Assembly (NCBI RefSeq): GCF_012952295.1
Contig: NZ_JABBCH010000019.1
Coordinates: forward strand, 1 to 60,921
Direction: 5' to 3'
Length of the DNA: 60,921 nucleotides
Origin: Crystallibacter degradans
GTDB lineage: Bacteria; Actinomycetota; Actinomycetes; Actinomycetales; Micrococcaceae
The notes beneath the pieces were generated by a model. It saw only the letters and a list, made by a program, of their open reading frames with translations. It searched no databases and was not told where the DNA came from. The position numbers were made by a program, and so were the translations under genes. The stretch's first letter is position 1. Each line of letters starts with the position of its first letter. This document shows positions 30,524-39,725 of the stretch, in pieces.

Positions 30524-32221
30524 ATGTCGTTCAGGGGCACAACACCGGGCAGATGGCGACGCGCACGCAGGCGTACGGCCGCGATCACAGCAGGGCTTGC
30601 CGCCAGCGCCCTCATATTGACCGGCTGCGCCGAAAGCGAGCGCGGCGCTACGGGAGGAACCGGAGAGGACACGGGCGTCAATTCCACTTTCATCTTTGCT
30701 GCCTCATCCGACCCGAAGTCCCTCGACCCGGCCTTCGCCAGTGACGGCGAGTCCTTCCGCGTCAGCCGCCAAATCTTTGAAGGCCTCGTGGGAGTGGAAC
30801 CAGGCACGGCAGATCCGGCTCCCTTGCTGGCCGAATCTTGGGACAGTTCCGAAGACGGCTTGTCCTACACCTTCCAACTCAAGGAAGGCGTAAAGTTCCA
30901 CGACGACACCGCATTCAATGCCGAAGCTGTCTGCTTCAACTTTGACCGTTGGTACAACTTCGAGGGGCTGCAGCAGTCCGAATCGGTCAGCTACTACTAC
31001 AACTCGCTGTTCCGAGGCTTTGCGGACAGCCCTGACACCGCAGTTTATGGTTCCTGTGAAGCGGTGAGCGAAACGGAAGTGACCGTCAATCTGGCACAGC
31101 CATTCGCCGGCTTCATCGCAGCCCTGTCCCTCCCGGCCTTCGCGATGCAGAGTCCGACGGCCCTCGAGGAATTCAACGCCGATGACATCGGCGGGTCAGC
31201 CGAAGCCCCGGTCCTCAGCGAGTATGCAAAGTCCCACCCCGTGGGCACAGGGCCGTTCAAGTTCGACAGCTGGGACGTCGGCCAGCAGGTCGAGGTCTCC
31301 GCGTTCGACGGCTACTGGGGAGAACAGGGCCAGGTCCAGAAGGTCATCTTCCGAGTCCTCGACGATCCGCAGGCCCGCCGCCAGTCCCTCGAAGCCGGGA
31401 CCATTGACGGCTATGACCTCGTGGCTCCTGCCGACACAAAGGCGCTGGCAGATGCCGGTTTCAAGATCATCAACCGCGACCCCTTCACCATCCTCTACCT
31501 TGGCATCAATCAGGAAGTAAAGGCGCTGGCGGATCCTCTGGTCCGCCAGGCACTGTCGCACGCGATCGACAAGGAAGCCCTGGTGCGGCAGACCCTGCCC
31601 GAAGGGACCCAGGTTGCCAGCCAGTTCATCCCCCCGATCGTCAACGGTTACAACGAAGACGTGCCGACTTACGAATACGACCCGGAACGGGCCAAGGAGC
31701 TGTTGGCAGAAGCAGGTTATGCAGACGGCTTGACCTTGGAATTCAACTACCCCACGGGTGTCTCCCGGCCGTACATGCCTACTCCGGAACAGGTCTTCAC
31801 CAACCTCAGTGCCCAGCTTGAAGAAGTGGGAATCACCATCGAGGCGGCTCCGGACAAGTGGTCTCCCGATTATCTCGATCGTGTCCAGGGCAGTTCCGAC
31901 CATGGCATCCATCTGCTGGGCTGGACCGGGGACTACAACGACACGGACAACTTTGTGGGTGTGTTCTTCGGACGGGAGAAGCCGGAGTTCGGTTTCAACA
32001 ATCCGGACCTCTTCAATGCCTTGGACGAAGCGCGTCAGGTCAGCAAGCTGGAAGAGCAGACTCCGCTGTACGAAGAAATCAATGCGGACATCGCGGAGTA
32101 TGTCCCGGCGATCCCGCTGGCACACCCTGCCCCGTCCCTGGGCTTCGCTCCGCGGGTCGAGTCCTACCCGGCCAGCCCCGTCAACGACGAGGTCTTCAAC
32201 ATGATCACGCTCAGCGAATAG
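30524..32221 (+). CDS. ABC transporter substrate-binding lipoprotein (family 5, peptide-type)
   Basis: Protein of 565 aa, of the DppA/OppA-type extracellular solute-binding family. An Arg-rich start, hydrophobic core and lipobox LILTGC give a lipidated cysteine near residue 31. Family stretches visible: DPKSLDPAFASDGESF, RQIFEGLVG, YTFQLKEGVKFHDD, PVGTGPFKF and RQALSHAIDKEALV. It would capture peptides or related solutes outside the cell and feed the permeases that follow. GAGGAG lies upstream of the ATG. It is followed by an intercistronic hairpin and the permease genes. Confidence 0.92.
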   Translation: MSFRGTTPGRWRRARRRTAAITAGLAASALILTGCAESERGATGGTGEDTGVNSTFIFAASSDPKSLDPAFASDGESFRVSRQIFEGLVGVEPGTADPAPLLAESWDSSEDGLSYTFQLKEGVKFHDDTAFNAEAVCFNFDRWYNFEGLQQSESVSYYYNSLFRGFADSPDTAVYGSCEAVSETEVTVNLAQPFAGFIAALSLPAFAMQSPTALEEFNADDIGGSAEAPVLSEYAKSHPVGTGPFKFDSWDVGQQVEVSAFDGYWGEQGQVQKVIFRVLDDPQARRQSLEAGTIDGYDLVAPADTKALADAGFKIINRDPFTILYLGINQEVKALADPLVRQALSHAIDKEALVRQTLPEGTQVASQFIPPIVNGYNEDVPTYEYDPERAKELLAEAGYADGLTLEFNYPTGVSRPYMPTPEQVFTNLSAQLEEVGITIEAAPDKWSPDYLDRVQGSSDHGIHLLGWTGDYNDTDNFVGVFFGREKPEFGFNNPDLFNALDEARQVSKLEEQTPLYEEINADIAEYVPAIPLAHPAPSLGFAPRVESYPASPVNDEVFNMITLSE

Positions 32222-32260
32222 CGCCGGCGCTGCCAGCCGGAGTCGTGCTGCGCCGCATCC

Positions 32261-32294
32261 GTCCGGCCCGGGCCTGAATGTGCCCGGGCCGGAC
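32261..32294 (+). terminator. Strong intercistronic hairpin
   Basis: GTCCGGCCCGGGC pairs with GCCCGGGCCGGAC around an 8-base loop, between the binding-protein gene and the first permease. Such hairpins often stabilise the highly expressed binding-protein message and reduce read-through to the permeases. Confidence 0.7.
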
Positions 32295-32345
32295 GAGCGG
32301 GTCTGTTCAAAATCCACACCGTAAACAGCCGGGCGAAAGGACACA

Positions 32346-33350
32346 GTGTTAAGAGTCATCGGCAAACGCCTGGCGTTGCTCGTACCGACCCTGCTGGGGT
32401 TATCGATCCTGTTGTTCCTCTGGGTGCGGAGCCTCCCCGGCGGACCCGCCACTGCCCTGCTCGGTGACCGGGCAACACCGGAAGCCGTCGAAAGAATCAA
32501 TGAACTGTACGGCTTCAACCGCCCGCTCATCGAGCAGTACTTCATCTACATGGGCAAGCTGCTCCAGGGAGACTTCGGCACGTCGCTGCTGACCGGCCGT
32601 CCGGTGCTGGAAGAATTCGCCACGCGTTTTCCCGCGACTTTGGAACTGACGATCGTGGCGCTCATCTTCGCTATTGGAATCGGCATTCCGCTCGGCTACC
32701 TTGCCGCGAAGCATTACGGCCGCTGGCCGGACCACGGCTCCGTTGTCCTGAGCCTGATCGGCATCACGATTCCGGTGTTCTTTCTGGCCTTCATCCTGAA
32801 ATGGCTCTTCGCCATCAAGATCCCCATCTTCCCCACAGATGGCCGGCAGAACGCCCGGATTAACGCCACCCATGTGACGGACTTCTATGTACTCGACGGC
32901 CTCCTGACCCGGGAATGGGATGCCTCCTGGGACGCCTTCATGCACCTGATCCTGCCCGGCATTGCCTTGGGAACCATCCCGCTGGCTATCATCGTGCGCA
33001 TTACCCGCGCCTCGGTCCTGGAGGTCCAGAACGCCGACTACGTGAGGACCGCAAAGGCCAAAGGATTGCTCGAAAGAACCATCCGCAACCGATTCATCCT
33101 GCGCAACGCGATGCTGCCGGTGACCACCACCATCGGCCTGCAGTTGGGTCTGCTGATATCCGGTGCCGTTCTGACCGAAACAGTCTTTGCATTCAGTGGC
33201 ATCGGCCGTTTCCTACGAGATGCCATCTTTAACCTCGATTATCCGGTTCTCCAAGGGTTCATCATCTTTATCGCCATCCTCTATTCACTCATCAACCTCA
33301 TTGTCGATATTTCCTACAGCATCATTGACCCGAGGGTGCGTGTCCAATGA
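32346..33350 (+). CDS. ABC transporter permease (DppB/OppB type)
   Basis: Inner-membrane permease of 334 aa with six helices and the N-terminal FlgN-like arrangement of DppB: IGKRLALLVPTLLGLSILLF, GDRATPEAVERINELYGFN, and the EAA loop VRTAKAKGLLERTI followed by NRFILRNAMLPV, which docks the ATPase. GTG start with AAAGGA upstream. Its stop overlaps the next permease gene (ATGA), so the two subunits are co-translated. Confidence 0.94.
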   Translation: MLRVIGKRLALLVPTLLGLSILLFLWVRSLPGGPATALLGDRATPEAVERINELYGFNRPLIEQYFIYMGKLLQGDFGTSLLTGRPVLEEFATRFPATLELTIVALIFAIGIGIPLGYLAAKHYGRWPDHGSVVLSLIGITIPVFFLAFILKWLFAIKIPIFPTDGRQNARINATHVTDFYVLDGLLTREWDASWDAFMHLILPGIALGTIPLAIIVRITRASVLEVQNADYVRTAKAKGLLERTIRNRFILRNAMLPVTTTIGLQLGLLISGAVLTETVFAFSGIGRFLRDAIFNLDYPVLQGFIIFIAILYSLINLIVDISYSIIDPRVRVQ

Positions 33351-34291
33351 GCACAACTCTTCCGCCCGCTCCAGGCGGGAACGACTCCGCCAGCAAAGAT
33401 CCGGCGTTACCTGACTCCGGCGGGACCAGCCTCTGGAAAGACGCGTTCTACCGGTTGCGCCGCAATCCGCAAGCCATTGCCGGAGCCATCATCGTCATGG
33501 CGTTCCTGCTCGTTGCTGCGCTGGCACCGGTGCTGGCTCCCTACGGCGGTGAGGACTTACCGGGACGTACCCACATCACACCGACCCATATCCCGGGGCC
33601 GGGGGAAGTTCCCGGCTTTGTGCTCGGGTTGGACCGCTTCGGCGGAGATCTGCTCAGCAAGCTCATCTGGGGTGCGCAGTCGTCGCTGCTGATCGGTGTC
33701 GTTTCCACGGCCCTGGGCCTAGCCGGGGGCATGCTGCTTGGAGTGCTCGCGGGCGGCTTCGGCGGCTGGGTAGACAACGTGATCATGCGGCTGGTGGATA
33801 TCCTGCTTTCGGTCCCGAACCTGCTGCTGGCCGTGTCCATTGCCGCTGCCCTCGGACAGGGAGCCTATGCGATCATGATCGCCATCGGCGTGTCCCAGGT
33901 TCCGATTTTCGCCAGATTGCTGCGATCTTCCATGATTTCCCAGCGCGGCGCGGACTACATCCTGGCCGCACAGACGCTTGGCTTGAGCCGCGGCACCATC
34001 ACCATGAGCCATCTGCTGCCCAACAGCGTGGGCCCTGTCATTGTCCAGGCCACCCTGACCTTGGCCACCGCTGTCATTGACGCAGCTGCGCTGTCCTTTC
34101 TCGGGTTGGGCGGCGGGCGGCCACAGACAGCCGAGTGGGGACGCATGCTGACCTATGCCCAGGACGAGCTCGGCATTGCGCCTCAGCTGGCCTTCCTGCC
34201 GGGTCTCTGCATAGCCATCACGGCCTTGGGCTTCACTCTCCTGGGCGAGTCTTTGCGGGAAGCACTGGACCCCAAGTCACGCCAGAAATAG
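33347..34291 (+). CDS. ABC transporter permease (DppC/OppC type)
   Basis: Permease of 314 aa, partner of the preceding DppB-type protein. It has the N-terminal cytoplasmic segment typical of DppC (WKDAFYRLRRNPQAIAGAII), a large first loop with GLDRFGGDLLSKLIWGAQ, and the EAA region DYILAAQTLGLSRGTI followed by HLLPNSVGPVIVQ. Overlaps the previous gene by four bases. It ends eight bases from a convergent gene. Confidence 0.94.
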   Translation: MSTTLPPAPGGNDSASKDPALPDSGGTSLWKDAFYRLRRNPQAIAGAIIVMAFLLVAALAPVLAPYGGEDLPGRTHITPTHIPGPGEVPGFVLGLDRFGGDLLSKLIWGAQSSLLIGVVSTALGLAGGMLLGVLAGGFGGWVDNVIMRLVDILLSVPNLLLAVSIAAALGQGAYAIMIAIGVSQVPIFARLLRSSMISQRGADYILAAQTLGLSRGTITMSHLLPNSVGPVIVQATLTLATAVIDAAALSFLGLGGGRPQTAEWGRMLTYAQDELGIAPQLAFLPGLCIAITALGFTLLGESLREALDPKSRQK

Positions 34292-34299
34292 GCGATCGA

Positions 34300-34572
34300 T
34301 CAGTCCGGGCGCGGCCGGTGGCGCTGCCTGGCCATGTGCAGCATCGCAACGAATCCGGCAATGAACAACAGCTCCAGGATCGCTAGTCCGAGCACAAAGC
34401 CCCACTGCCCCTCCCCGGCGAAAATCACGGCGCCGATGATCAGCAGGATCGTGCCGAGGACGAGGACAAACACAGCACACCCGACAGCAACGGCCTCGCT
34501 GCGGACTCCTGTCCTGAAACCAAAACCCTCCGGACGGTGTTCGTCGTCAGGAGGCGATGCCGGCGTCGTCAC
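34300..34572 (-). CDS. Small two-helix membrane protein
   Basis: Protein of 90 aa with a hydrophilic N-terminus and two membrane helices (VAVGCAVFVLVLGTILLIIG and FVLGLAILELLFIAGFVAML), ending in a basic tail. Start chosen at GTG 34572, where GGAG is seven bases upstream; it then overlaps the end of the ABC ATPase gene by 26 bases in another frame. No known family. Confidence 0.55.
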   Translation of the reverse strand: MTTPASPPDDEHRPEGFGFRTGVRSEAVAVGCAVFVLVLGTILLIIGAVIFAGEGQWGFVLGLAILELLFIAGFVAMLHMARQRHRPRPD

Positions 34573-36268
34573 CGTAGATCTCCAACTCATTGCCCGGGAT
34601 GGAGGCAAGCAGCTGCCGGGTGTAAGGGTGGCGGGGATTCGTAAAGACCTCCTCCGAGGTGTCGGACTCGACGATTTCGCCGTCCTTCATCACGCAGACG
34701 TAGTCCGAAATCAGCCGGACCACGGCCAGATCGTGTGAAATGAAGAGGTAGCTCAGACCCATTTCGGCTTGCAGGTCGCCCAGCAGCTTCAGGATCTGGG
34801 CCTGGACCAAGACGTCCAGGGCCGAGACGGGTTCATCGCAAATCAACAGTTCCGGCTTCAACGCCAAGGCACGTGCGATGGCCACGCGCTGGCGTTGGCC
34901 GCCGGAGAGTTCGGAAGGGTAGCGGCGAAGCATGCTGTGCGGCAGGGCCACCTGGTCCATCAGCTCACGCACACGCGCCGCACGCTGTTGGGCGTTGCCT
35001 CTTTTATAGGTACTCAACGGTTCCTCGACGATGCGCCCGACGGTGAACATCGGATTCAGCGAAGAATACGGATCCTGGAACACCGGTTGGACGCGCTGCC
35101 GGAAATCACGCAGCTGAACCTTGGTCAGCCTGGCCACGTCCATCCCGTCAAATGTCATGGTCCCGCTGGAGGGCTCGATCAGCTTCAGCAGCATCCGAGC
35201 CGTGGTCGTCTTACCGGACCCCGACTCCCCCACGATCGCCACAGTCCGTCCCCGCGGCACATCCAGCGTGACGTTTCTGGCCGCGTAGAAGTCCTCCGAC
35301 TTGCCGCGGATCTTGTAGATCTTGGTCAAGTCGCGCAGCTGCACGATGTTGTCGGTCCGCTGCGGCTCGGCGGCGGTTGCCGCGTGCTCGGAGAACGTTT
35401 CTTCCGCGTGCCGGATCCGTTCGTCGGTACTTGCCGTGTAGGCGCCAGGCTGCAGCCGCACGGCGGCCACACTCGGTGCGGCCTTCACCAGGGACTGGGT
35501 GTACGGGTGCTGCGGGTCGTTGAGCAGTTGTTCGGCCGGCCCGGTCTCCACAACCTTGCCGCGGTGCATCACCACCAGATCTGAGGCGCGTTCCGCAGCC
35601 AGGCCCAAGTCATGGGTGATCAGCAGGACGGAGGTACCTAGTTCCTCGGTCATCCGGTCGATCTGGTCCAGGATGGTCCGCTGCACGGTCACGTCCAGTG
35701 CCGAGGTCGGCTCGTCGGCAATCAGCAGCCGCGGCCGGCAGGCCATGCCGATGGCGATCAAGGCCCGCTGCCGCATTCCGCCGGAGAATTCGTGCGGGTA
35801 CTGTTTGGCCCGTTCGGCCGCGTCCGGCAATCCGGCGGCCTGCAGTACTTCCACCACCCGCGCGTTGACATTCCTGCCCGTTGCCATTCCGTGAACCAGC
35901 AAAGTTTCGGCCACCTGGGTGCCGATTTTCGTGACCGGGTTAAGGTTGGACATCGGATCCTGCGGCACCAATCCAATTTGGCGGCCCCGGATCCTGCGCA
36001 TTTTATCCTCGGGCAGGCCCACAAGTTCCCGGCCGTCGAAGACGATGCTGCCCGCCGTAATGCGTCCGTTTTTCGGCAACAGCCCGATGATCGCCATGGC
36101 CGTGGTCGATTTGCCGGAACCGGACTCGCCGACGATAGCCAACGTCCTGCCCGCGTGCAGGCGAAGACTCGCATCCTGGACGGCGGAGACGTCACCGTAG
36201 GTGGTCCGGAAATTGACGGCCAGATTGCTGACCTCAAGCAGCGGCGGGGCCTCGGCAGATTCGCTCAT
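34547..36268 (-). CDS. Dual-domain ABC transporter ATPase (DppD-DppF fusion type)
   Basis: Protein of 573 aa with two complete ABC cassettes. Domain 1: Walker A GESGSGKST, signature SGGMRQRALIA, Walker B LLIADEPTSALD. Domain 2: Walker A GESGSGKTTT, signature LSGGQRQRVAIARAL, Walker B LLICDEPVSALD. Each ends with the peptide-transporter C-terminal motif (HPYTQSLV, HPYTRQLL). It energises the permeases encoded on the opposite strand. ATG at 36268 chosen; six codons upstream another ATG exists. It is convergent with the permeases and divergent from the second binding protein. Confidence 0.94.
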   Translation of the reverse strand: MSESAEAPPLLEVSNLAVNFRTTYGDVSAVQDASLRLHAGRTLAIVGESGSGKSTTAMAIIGLLPKNGRITAGSIVFDGRELVGLPEDKMRRIRGRQIGLVPQDPMSNLNPVTKIGTQVAETLLVHGMATGRNVNARVVEVLQAAGLPDAAERAKQYPHEFSGGMRQRALIAIGMACRPRLLIADEPTSALDVTVQRTILDQIDRMTEELGTSVLLITHDLGLAAERASDLVVMHRGKVVETGPAEQLLNDPQHPYTQSLVKAAPSVAAVRLQPGAYTASTDERIRHAEETFSEHAATAAEPQRTDNIVQLRDLTKIYKIRGKSEDFYAARNVTLDVPRGRTVAIVGESGSGKTTTARMLLKLIEPSSGTMTFDGMDVARLTKVQLRDFRQRVQPVFQDPYSSLNPMFTVGRIVEEPLSTYKRGNAQQRAARVRELMDQVALPHSMLRRYPSELSGGQRQRVAIARALALKPELLICDEPVSALDVLVQAQILKLLGDLQAEMGLSYLFISHDLAVVRLISDYVCVMKDGEIVESDTSEEVFTNPRHPYTRQLLASIPGNELEIYGDDAGIAS

Positions 36269-36393
36269 TGCTCTATCGTGCCCCATCTACACTGGATGTG
36301 GCCTGCATCTCGCTAAGGTTTTCCGGCTTCTTTATCTCACCGCATATCAATTAGACTGAGAATTCCGCAAATTCGGCCACGAGGAGCTCACGA

Positions 36394-38073
36394 GTGTCAT
36401 ACCTGCCCGCGCGCCGCAGCTTTCTGAAGGCTGGCGCGGCGGCAGCTGTGGTCCTGCTCACCGGCTGTACGGGCGAGCCTGGTTCGCCATCGACGGGCAC
36501 GGCCACGCCCTCGGGGACATCCGTACCGGCCACGGACCTGACCTTCACCATGGGCACGGCTGCCAATCCCGCCGGCCTCGATCCCGCGCTGCTGATGGAC
36601 TCGGAGTCGTTCCGGGTCACCCGGCAGATCATGGAGACGCTGATCGGCGTCGATCCCGACACGGGAGTCCCCAAGCCACTGCTCGCTACCGAGTGGGAAG
36701 AGCTCGACGACGGCCGGGCCTACCGCTTCACACTGCGTGAAGGCGTCGAGTTCCACGACGGCACGCCGTTCGACGCCGAAGCTGTGAAGGCGAATTTTGA
36801 ACGCTGGTACAGGCTGCCTAGGACTGCCCGTCCGGCGGAAGGTGTCTTGTCCTTCGCTTCGGTGTTCGAGGCCTTCGCCGATGAAGATGAGACCTCTCTG
36901 TACAAGGACTGCGAGGTCCTGGCACCGAACGAACTGCGGCTGAACCTCAACCGCAGGTTCTCCGGGCTGATTGCAGCCTTGTCCGCGCCGGCCTTCGCCA
37001 TCGCGTCACCGGCTGCTCTCGCAGAGGGAACTGCCGATGAGCTGAACCAGGAGCGTGGAGGGACCAAGCTCTCCGCGTTTGCGCAGCACCCCGTTGGGAC
37101 CGGTCCGTTCCGCTTCAAGGCCTGGTCCGACGAGCAGGTCAACCTCACCACCTTCGAAAACTACTGGGGCCCGGCGGCGCAGGTAAGCACGGTTGTCTTC
37201 CAGACATTGCCCCATCCGGCTGCGCGGTTGCGGGCGCTGCAGTCCGGCAGGATTGACGGCTATGACCTTGTCACCCCGGAAACATATGCGGGGCTGGCCC
37301 GCAGTGGGATGCAGATTCTGCAGCGGGATCCCTTCTCCGTCTCCTATCTGGGCATGAACCAGGAATTCGGCCTGCTGGCGGATCTGCGGATGCGCCAGGC
37401 GATCGCCCATGCCATCGACCGCTCCGTGCTGATCGAGGACTTCTTCCTGCAGGGGACCACCGAGGCAAAGCAGTTTGTGCCTCGCAGCCTGGGTGTGACC
37501 AGCGAAGACATCCCTTACTTCGAGTACAACCCGGAGCGCGCCCGTGAACTGTTGGAAGAAACAGGTTACGACGGCGAAGAGATTCCTTTCTACTACCCGC
37601 TGAACGTCACGCGGGCCTATCTGCCGACGCCGGAGAAAATCTATGCCGAGCTCAGCCGCCAGCTGACAGCCGTCGGCATGAATATCCAGCCCCAGCCCCT
37701 GGCCTGGGAGGACGGCTATCTGGACCGGGTGCAGACGTCCTCGGACCACGCCCTCCATCTCGGTGGGTGGAGCGGCAGTTACCGGGATCCGGACAACTTC
37801 CTGGGCCCGCTCTTCGGCGCACCCAGCCCCGAATTCGGTTTCAAGAATGTGCAGCTGTTCAACCGGATTGCCCGTGCCCGGACCCTGCCCGCCGGTGAGG
37901 AACGCAACCAGGCGTACCTGACGATCAATAACCAGGTGGCCCGGCTGGTACCGGCCGTACCGCTGGCGTTCCCTGTTTCCGCCCTTGCCATGGGGCCCAG
38001 GGTGGTCAGCTATCCGGCCAGTCCGATGCTGGACGAGGTCTACAATCTGGTCAGGCTGCGGCCGGACGCCTAA
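36394..38073 (+). CDS. ABC transporter substrate-binding lipoprotein, second copy
   Basis: Family-5 solute-binding lipoprotein of 559 aa, paralogous to the one at 30524. The leader has a twin-arginine-like motif (ARRSFLKAG) and lipobox VVLLTGC, so it may be Tat-exported and then lipidated. Family stretches: NPAGLDPALLMDSESFRVTR, YRFTLREGVEFHDGTPF, HPVGTGPFRFKAW, RMRQAIAHAIDRSVL. GTG start with GAGGAG upstream; TAGACT at 36352-36357 is a likely -10 box. Divergent from the ATPase gene, so the transporter probably serves two binding proteins. Confidence 0.92.
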   Translation: MSYLPARRSFLKAGAAAAVVLLTGCTGEPGSPSTGTATPSGTSVPATDLTFTMGTAANPAGLDPALLMDSESFRVTRQIMETLIGVDPDTGVPKPLLATEWEELDDGRAYRFTLREGVEFHDGTPFDAEAVKANFERWYRLPRTARPAEGVLSFASVFEAFADEDETSLYKDCEVLAPNELRLNLNRRFSGLIAALSAPAFAIASPAALAEGTADELNQERGGTKLSAFAQHPVGTGPFRFKAWSDEQVNLTTFENYWGPAAQVSTVVFQTLPHPAARLRALQSGRIDGYDLVTPETYAGLARSGMQILQRDPFSVSYLGMNQEFGLLADLRMRQAIAHAIDRSVLIEDFFLQGTTEAKQFVPRSLGVTSEDIPYFEYNPERARELLEETGYDGEEIPFYYPLNVTRAYLPTPEKIYAELSRQLTAVGMNIQPQPLAWEDGYLDRVQTSSDHALHLGGWSGSYRDPDNFLGPLFGAPSPEFGFKNVQLFNRIARARTLPAGEERNQAYLTINNQVARLVPAVPLAFPVSALAMGPRVVSYPASPMLDEVYNLVRLRPDA

Positions 38074-38222
38074 GACCGGTGCGGCGTGTATCAGGCACAT
38101 ATTAACGCCACAGCGCCGAAACGTCTGTCTATTGGGTCACAATGCGCTCGGGCAATTTTAGTCTCACGACAGGGGCGCGGTAGTCTTCTAAGCGCTGGCA
38201 AAGCTGCTATGGGAGATGGAAG

Positions 38223-39716
38223 TTGACTGCTAATACCCCTTCGGGATCATCCAAGAACATCGACGTTGCCCTGATCGGCGGCGGCATTATGAGCACGACG
38301 CTCGGCTCCTTTATCAAGCAGCTGCAGCCCGAGTGGAGCATCAATCTCTACGAGAACCTGGCGCAGGCCGGACTGGAGAGCTCCGACCCGTGGAACAACG
38401 CGGGAACAGGACACGCCGCGCTCTGCGAGCTGAACTACACCCCGGCTGCTGCGGACGGCTCCGTGGCTACGGCCAAAGCGGTGGGCATCAACGAGCAGTT
38501 CCACGTTTCGCGCCAGTTCTGGTCGCATATGGTTTCCCAGGGACACATCGGGTCCCCGAAGGGATTCATCAACCCCCTGCCGCACATGAGCTTTGTTTGG
38601 GGTAACGACCACGCGGACTACCTCAAGCGCCGCTACGAAGCGCTCCGCGCCGAGCCGTTGTTCCAGGAGATTGAGTTCTCCGAAGACCATGCCGAGCTGG
38701 AAAAGTGGGTGCCGCTGGTCATGCAGGGCCGCGACCCGCAGCAGCGTGTGGCCGGCTCCCGCGTAGCCGGCGGCACCGACGTCGACTTCGGCGCGCTGAC
38801 CCGCGAACTGGCCGGCTACATGGGTGCCCAGGGCGTTGAAATGCACTACGGACACAAGGTACTCGACGTCTCCCGCGCCAGCGACGGCCGCTGGGATGTG
38901 AAGGTCAAGAACAACTCCACCGGCGAGGTCTCCAAGGTCTCCGCCCGTTTCGTGTTCGTCGGCGCCGGCGGCGGCGCGCTGCACCTGCTGCAGCGCTCGG
39001 GCATTCCGGAGTCCAAGGGCTTCGGCGGCTTCCCGGTTTCCGGGCAGTTCCTGCGCTCCACCGATGACGCGGTCATCGCCCAGCACAACGCCAAGGTCTA
39101 CGGCCAGGCGTCCGTGGGTGCCCCACCCATGTCCGTGCCGCACCTGGACACCCGTTTCGTCAATGGCAAGCGCTCCCTGTTGTTCGGCCCGTACGGCGGC
39201 TTCTCCCCGAACTTCCTGAAGTCCGGCTCGTTCCTGGACCTGCCGCTGTCCGTGCGGACCCACAACCTGATCCCCATGCTGGCCGTCGGCAAGGACAACC
39301 TGGGCTTGGTCAAGTACCTGATCACCGAGGTCCTCAAAAGCCGGCCGAAGAAGGTCGCCGCACTGCGCGATTTCTACCCGGAAGCCAACGGGGATTCGTG
39401 GGAGCTCATCACGGCCGGCCAGCGCGTCCAGGTCATCAAGAAGGATCCCAAGAAGGGCGGTGTCCTGCAGTTCGGCACGGAGGTTATTACCTCCGCCGAC
39501 GGCAGCATCAGCGGCCTGCTCGGCGCTTCGCCGGGTGCCTCCACGGCAGCGCCCATCATGATCCAGGTCCTCCAGCGCTGCTTCCCCAGCGAGTTCAAGG
39601 GCTGGGAGCCGAAGCTCAAGGAAATGATTCCGGGCTACGGCGCCAAGCTGAACGAGAACCCGTCCCTGCTGGCGGACATCACCGCGGATACCAACCGGGT
39701 CCTCGAACTCGGTTAA
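38223..39716 (+). CDS. mqo: Malate:quinone oxidoreductase
   Basis: FAD-dependent, membrane-peripheral enzyme of 497 aa oxidising malate to oxaloacetate and passing electrons to the quinone pool. Visible: FAD-binding [13 protein letters not shown] at the N-terminus, [29 protein letters not shown], and [15 protein letters not shown] near the C-terminus. TTG start with GGGAGATGG upstream. Standard length for the family, intact. Confidence 0.96.
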   Translation: MTANTPSGSSKNIDVALIGGGIMSTTLGSFIKQLQPEWSINLYENLAQAGLESSDPWNNAGTGHAALCELNYTPAAADGSVATAKAVGINEQFHVSRQFWSHMVSQGHIGSPKGFINPLPHMSFVWGNDHADYLKRRYEALRAEPLFQEIEFSEDHAELEKWVPLVMQGRDPQQRVAGSRVAGGTDVDFGALTRELAGYMGAQGVEMHYGHKVLDVSRASDGRWDVKVKNNSTGEVSKVSARFVFVGAGGGALHLLQRSGIPESKGFGGFPVSGQFLRSTDDAVIAQHNAKVYGQASVGAPPMSVPHLDTRFVNGKRSLLFGPYGGFSPNFLKSGSFLDLPLSVRTHNLIPMLAVGKDNLGLVKYLITEVLKSRPKKVAALRDFYPEANGDSWELITAGQRVQVIKKDPKKGGVLQFGTEVITSADGSISGLLGASPGASTAAPIMIQVLQRCFPSEFKGWEPKLKEMIPGYGAKLNENPSLLADITADTNRVLELG

Positions 39717-39725
39717 GCTTCAGCC

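Noticed and set aside
31196-32545. 449-codon minus-strand frame opposite the first binding protein
   Set aside because: Translation has no recognisable domain and the plus strand is an evident solute-binding protein; codon bias mirrors it.
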